33,142 nt of DNA from positions 1 through 33,142 of the forward strand of contig JAJDAR010000344.1 of NCBI GenBank assembly GCA_029261775.1. Reading direction: 5' to 3'. Shown here piece after piece: positions 30,469-33,142 of this stretch; the first letter of the stretch is position 1; every line of letters starts with the position of its first letter. Made by a program: the position numbers and the translations under genes. The notes beneath the pieces were generated by a model. It was given only the letters and a program-made list of their open reading frames with translations, was not told where the DNA came from and made no database searches. This DNA comes from Deltaproteobacteria bacterium. GTDB taxonomy: Bacteria; Myxococcota_A; UBA9160; UBA6930.

Positions 30469-33142
30469 TCGAGGAGCCGCATCTCGACGCGCACATCCCG
30501 CCGTTCAGCCCGGGAGAGAAGCGGGACTCCCGCGAGGTGGCGGCGGCCGCGCGGGACTACCTGGCAGGCCTGCGCACCTGGCTGGCCGCGCTGCACGAGC
30601 GCGGCGACTCGGGCCAGGCCGTCAACCACGCGCATGCGGATGCGCTCGATCGGCTGCTCCGGCGCCTCCATGAGGTGGCCGAGTTCACCTACTACAGCGA
30701 CGCCGGAGAGTTCGACGCGCGGGTCTCGATCATCGCGGTCGGTGGCTTCGCACGACGCGAGCAGGCGATCTGTTCGGATGTCGATCTGCTCTTCCTGCAC
30801 GACGGCGAGACCATCAGCCCCCTGGCCGCGCGCGTCGCGGAGTGGATCCAGTACTGCCTGTGGGATGCGGGCGTGGAGGTGGGCGCCGCGCTGCGCACGA
30901 TCGAGGAGTCGATCGCCCTCGGGCAGTCGGACATCACCGCGCGCACCTCGATGCTGGGCGCCCGCTTCCTCTGCGGGGACTCGACGCTCTTCCACGAGTT
31001 CACGACCGCAGTTCGCGATCGTCTGATCCCGGACCTGGCGGAGTTCATCGCCGACCAGCGGGAGGCCTGGGACCAACGCCACGCCAAGTTCGGCGACTCC
31101 CTCTACCTGCTCCAGCCCAACGTGAAGGAGGGCGCCGGAGGCCTGCGGGACTACCACTCCGCGTGGTGGGTGGTGCGCGCGTCCGAGCCGCTCTTCCGGG
31201 AGCTCGACGACCTGCTGTACACGGGTCTGCTGACGGAATCGGAGATGGCAGAATACCGCGACGGGCTGCAGTTCCAGTGGCGGATGCGCAACCAGCTCCA
31301 CCTGCTGGCCAAGCGTCGCACGGATCAGATGAGCTTCGAGATCCAGGAGGAGCTGGCTCGCGACCTGGGCTTCGACGACGATGCGTCGGACGACTCGGAC
31401 CTGCCCGTCGAGCGGTTCATGCGGGAGTACTATCGGCACGCCCGCGCGGTCCAGAACTTCTCCGAGATCGTGATCGAGCAGTGCGAGGCGCGGGCTCGCC
31501 CCCGCCAAGGCGCGCCCGACACCCAGCTGGCCGAGGACGGCTTCCGCGTGGCGGCCGACCACCTGGAGATCCCCCACGCGGCACACCTGCGCCAGAAGCC
31601 CGTTCGCCTGCTCACGGCCTTCGCCGTGGCCCAGGAGCACGACGTTCCGCTCTCCCGGACCGCCCAGCGCTACGTGCGCGAGCACCTTCATCTGATCGAC
31701 GAGGGCTTCCAGCGCGATCCCGAGGCGGCCGACGCGCTGCTCCGGATCCTCGGCTCCGAGCGCCGGGTCATGCGCACCCTGATGATGATGAACGAGGTGG
31801 GCGTGCTCGGCCGCTTCCTTCCGGAATGGGAGCATATCGTCTGCCGTTGGCAGCAGGTCATCTACCACACCTACACGGTCGACGTGCACTCGATCTTCCT
31901 GGTCGAGGAGCTGCGCCGGCTCTGGCGGGGCAAGCACGCGGAGACGCTTCCCGAGCTGACGGATCTGGTGAGACAGGCGCCCGACCTGCCCGTGCTCTAC
32001 CTGGGATGCCTGCTGCACGACATCGGCAAGGGTCTCGGGGGCGACCACTCGAACAAGGGGGCCGACCTGGCCCGGGTCTGCTGTGAGCGTCTGGGCCTCG
32101 ACCCCGATCGCATCGAGCGGGTGATCTTCGTCGTGCGCTGGCACCTGCTGATGTCGCACGTGGCCCAGCGCCGCGATCTCTCGGACCCGAAGGTGATCGT
32201 CGATCTGGCGCGGACCTGCGGCGACCGCGAGAACCTGCACAACCTGTACCTGGCGACCTTCGCGGACATGCGGGCCTCGTCGGCCTCCGCATGGACCGAG
32301 TGGCGCTACGAGCTGCTGAAGGAGCTGTTCGAGCGCACCTCGGAGTTCCTCGAGTCGGGCAACGACGATCCGCGCTTTGCCCTCGACCAGGTGGATGCGC
32401 GGGTCGAGACGCGGCGGCAGGCGGCCGCCCGCGAGCTGGCCGAGCTGGGTGTGGACGAGGGACGCGTCGAAGCCCACTTCGACGCCATGCCGCAGCGCTA
32501 CTTCCTCTCGCACACGCCGCGGCAGATCGCCCGCCATGCGCGGGTGATCTTCTCGCTCGGCCCGGACCGCGATTTCGCGACGGCCGTGCGGACCATGCGC
32601 GGAGACTTCAGCGAGTTCATCCTGGCGACCCACGACGTACCGCGGCTCTACGCCAACGTGGCCGGCTCGCTGACGGCTGTGAGCATCAACATCCTCGGCT
32701 CGAACGTCTACACGTCGCGGACGGGGCTGGCCCTCGAGGTCTTCCGGGTGTCGACGCCGGAGGGCGGCGAAGAGGAGCGCGAGCAGAAGTGGGCCGAGCT
32801 GGAGGAGATGATCCGGCGGGTCCTGGCGGGTGAGGTGGACGTGGAGGCGCGGGTCAAGGGCCGTGCCCGGGCCTTCGGCCAGACGGCAATGCCCTCTCCG
32901 CGGCCGCCCCGGGTGCAGATCCGCAACGACGTCTCCGACTTCTACACCGTCGTCGACATCACCGCGAACGACCGCGCCGGCCTGCTCTATGACTTGACCC
33001 ACACGCTCTCGAGCCACGACCTCGAGATCTTCGTCTCCAAGGCGACCACGGTCCTCGATCAGGTGGCCGACACCTTCTACGTGAAGGGCCCCGAGGGCAA
33101 GAAGCTCACGGACGAGAACCTCGTGAAGGAGCTCGAGACCGC
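30465..33142 (+). CDS. glnD: bifunctional PII uridylyltransferase/uridylyl-removing enzyme (right end cut)
   Basis: GlnD senses glutamine and adds or removes UMP on PII proteins, controlling nitrogen assimilation. The frame is open to the window edge, so the ORF track omits it; I translated it from the GTG at 30465 (GTGA overlap with the amidase gene), giving 892 residues. The nucleotidyltransferase motif is VGGFARREQAICSDVDLLF (from about 91), followed by LQPNVKEGAGGLRD. The HD domain has TYTVDVHSIFLVEELRRL and LLHDIGKGLGGDHSN (about 515). Two ACT domains follow at about 718-765 and 823 onward (VDITANDRAGLLYDLTHTLS). Only a few C-terminal residues are likely missing. Confidence 0.94.
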   Translation, partial: MIEEPHLDAHIPPFSPGEKRDSREVAAAARDYLAGLRTWLAALHERGDSGQAVNHAHADALDRLLRRLHEVAEFTYYSDAGEFDARVSIIAVGGFARREQAICSDVDLLFLHDGETISPLAARVAEWIQYCLWDAGVEVGAALRTIEESIALGQSDITARTSMLGARFLCGDSTLFHEFTTAVRDRLIPDLAEFIADQREAWDQRHAKFGDSLYLLQPNVKEGAGGLRDYHSAWWVVRASEPLFRELDDLLYTGLLTESEMAEYRDGLQFQWRMRNQLHLLAKRRTDQMSFEIQEELARDLGFDDDASDDSDLPVERFMREYYRHARAVQNFSEIVIEQCEARARPRQGAPDTQLAEDGFRVAADHLEIPHAAHLRQKPVRLLTAFAVAQEHDVPLSRTAQRYVREHLHLIDEGFQRDPEAADALLRILGSERRVMRTLMMMNEVGVLGRFLPEWEHIVCRWQQVIYHTYTVDVHSIFLVEELRRLWRGKHAETLPELTDLVRQAPDLPVLYLGCLLHDIGKGLGGDHSNKGADLARVCCERLGLDPDRIERVIFVVRWHLLMSHVAQRRDLSDPKVIVDLARTCGDRENLHNLYLATFADMRASSASAWTEWRYELLKELFERTSEFLESGNDDPRFALDQVDARVETRRQAAARELAELGVDEGRVEAHFDAMPQRYFLSHTPRQIARHARVIFSLGPDRDFATAVRTMRGDFSEFILATHDVPRLYANVAGSLTAVSINILGSNVYTSRTGLALEVFRVSTPEGGEEEREQKWAELEEMIRRVLAGEVDVEARVKGRARAFGQTAMPSPRPPRVQIRNDVSDFYTVVDITANDRAGLLYDLTHTLSSHDLEIFVSKATTVLDQVADTFYVKGPEGKKLTDENLVKELET

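Noticed and set aside
1-33142. CRISPR arrays, insertion sequences, prophage genes, toxin-antitoxin or defence systems
   Set aside because: No spaced direct repeats, transposase or integrase motifs, or recognised defence domains were seen on either strand.

Overview
The window is a dense, very G+C-rich stretch of bacterial chromosome. By eye it is well above 65% G+C, with strong G/C at third codon positions. It shows 31 protein-coding genes, no RNA genes, no CRISPR array and no intact mobile element. The gene set (LptD, LapA/LapB-like proteins, an AMIN-domain amidase, Ccd/Tlp redox proteins, an exosortase) points to a Gram-negative organism. The composition, the frequent GTG/TTG starts and the fusion of chorismate mutase to prephenate dehydratase would fit a deltaproteobacterial-grade lineage such as Myxococcota. 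That placement is an inference; no marker was searched.

Left end (1-2467, minus strand). A catalytically degenerate GH1-like protein, a PAPS-dependent sulfotransferase-like protein and a 39-residue peptide run in the same direction. The peptide is too short for the ORF track and has the PqqA signature, including the Glu and Tyr that are cross-linked into PQQ. Any pqqB-E genes would lie beyond the left edge.

2565-9601. An exosortase-family protease is translationally coupled to epoxyqueuosine reductase QueG. A methyltransferase and a glycerophosphodiester phosphodiesterase follow on the opposite strand. After them come dCTP deaminase, D-aminoacyl-tRNA deacylase, a small secreted protein of unknown function, a CcdA/TlpA-type thiol-redox pair and a Crp-family regulator.

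9833-19432. The outer-membrane LPS translocon LptD is followed by a compact trpE-trpG-trpD-trpC-trpF operon that lacks trpBA. Convergent coaE and a membrane GGDEF protein come next. The trpF/coaE junction is a triplicated 25-bp unit that contains both stop codons.

19600-33142. A near-consensus sigma-70-type promoter precedes pheA-hisC-tyrA-rpsA-ihfB-lapA-lapB-mutS-amidase-glnD, all on one strand and mostly overlapping or closely spaced. This is a form of the aromatic-amino-acid/rpsA supraoperon known from other Proteobacteria, but without aroA and cmk between tyrA and rpsA. It continues into envelope control (LapA/LapB-like, amidase), mismatch repair and nitrogen signalling (GlnD, cut by the right edge). 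LapB here lacks both the membrane anchor and the C-terminal metal-binding domain of the E. coli protein.

Most of the window is housekeeping DNA. The least ordinary items are the PqqA-like peptide cluster, the dead GH1 paralogue, the stripped-down LapB, the orphan exosortase, the stop-codon repeat and a 14-bp GAAA-capped hairpin between rpsA and ihfB. With corrected starts, no intergenic gap exceeds 300 bases.
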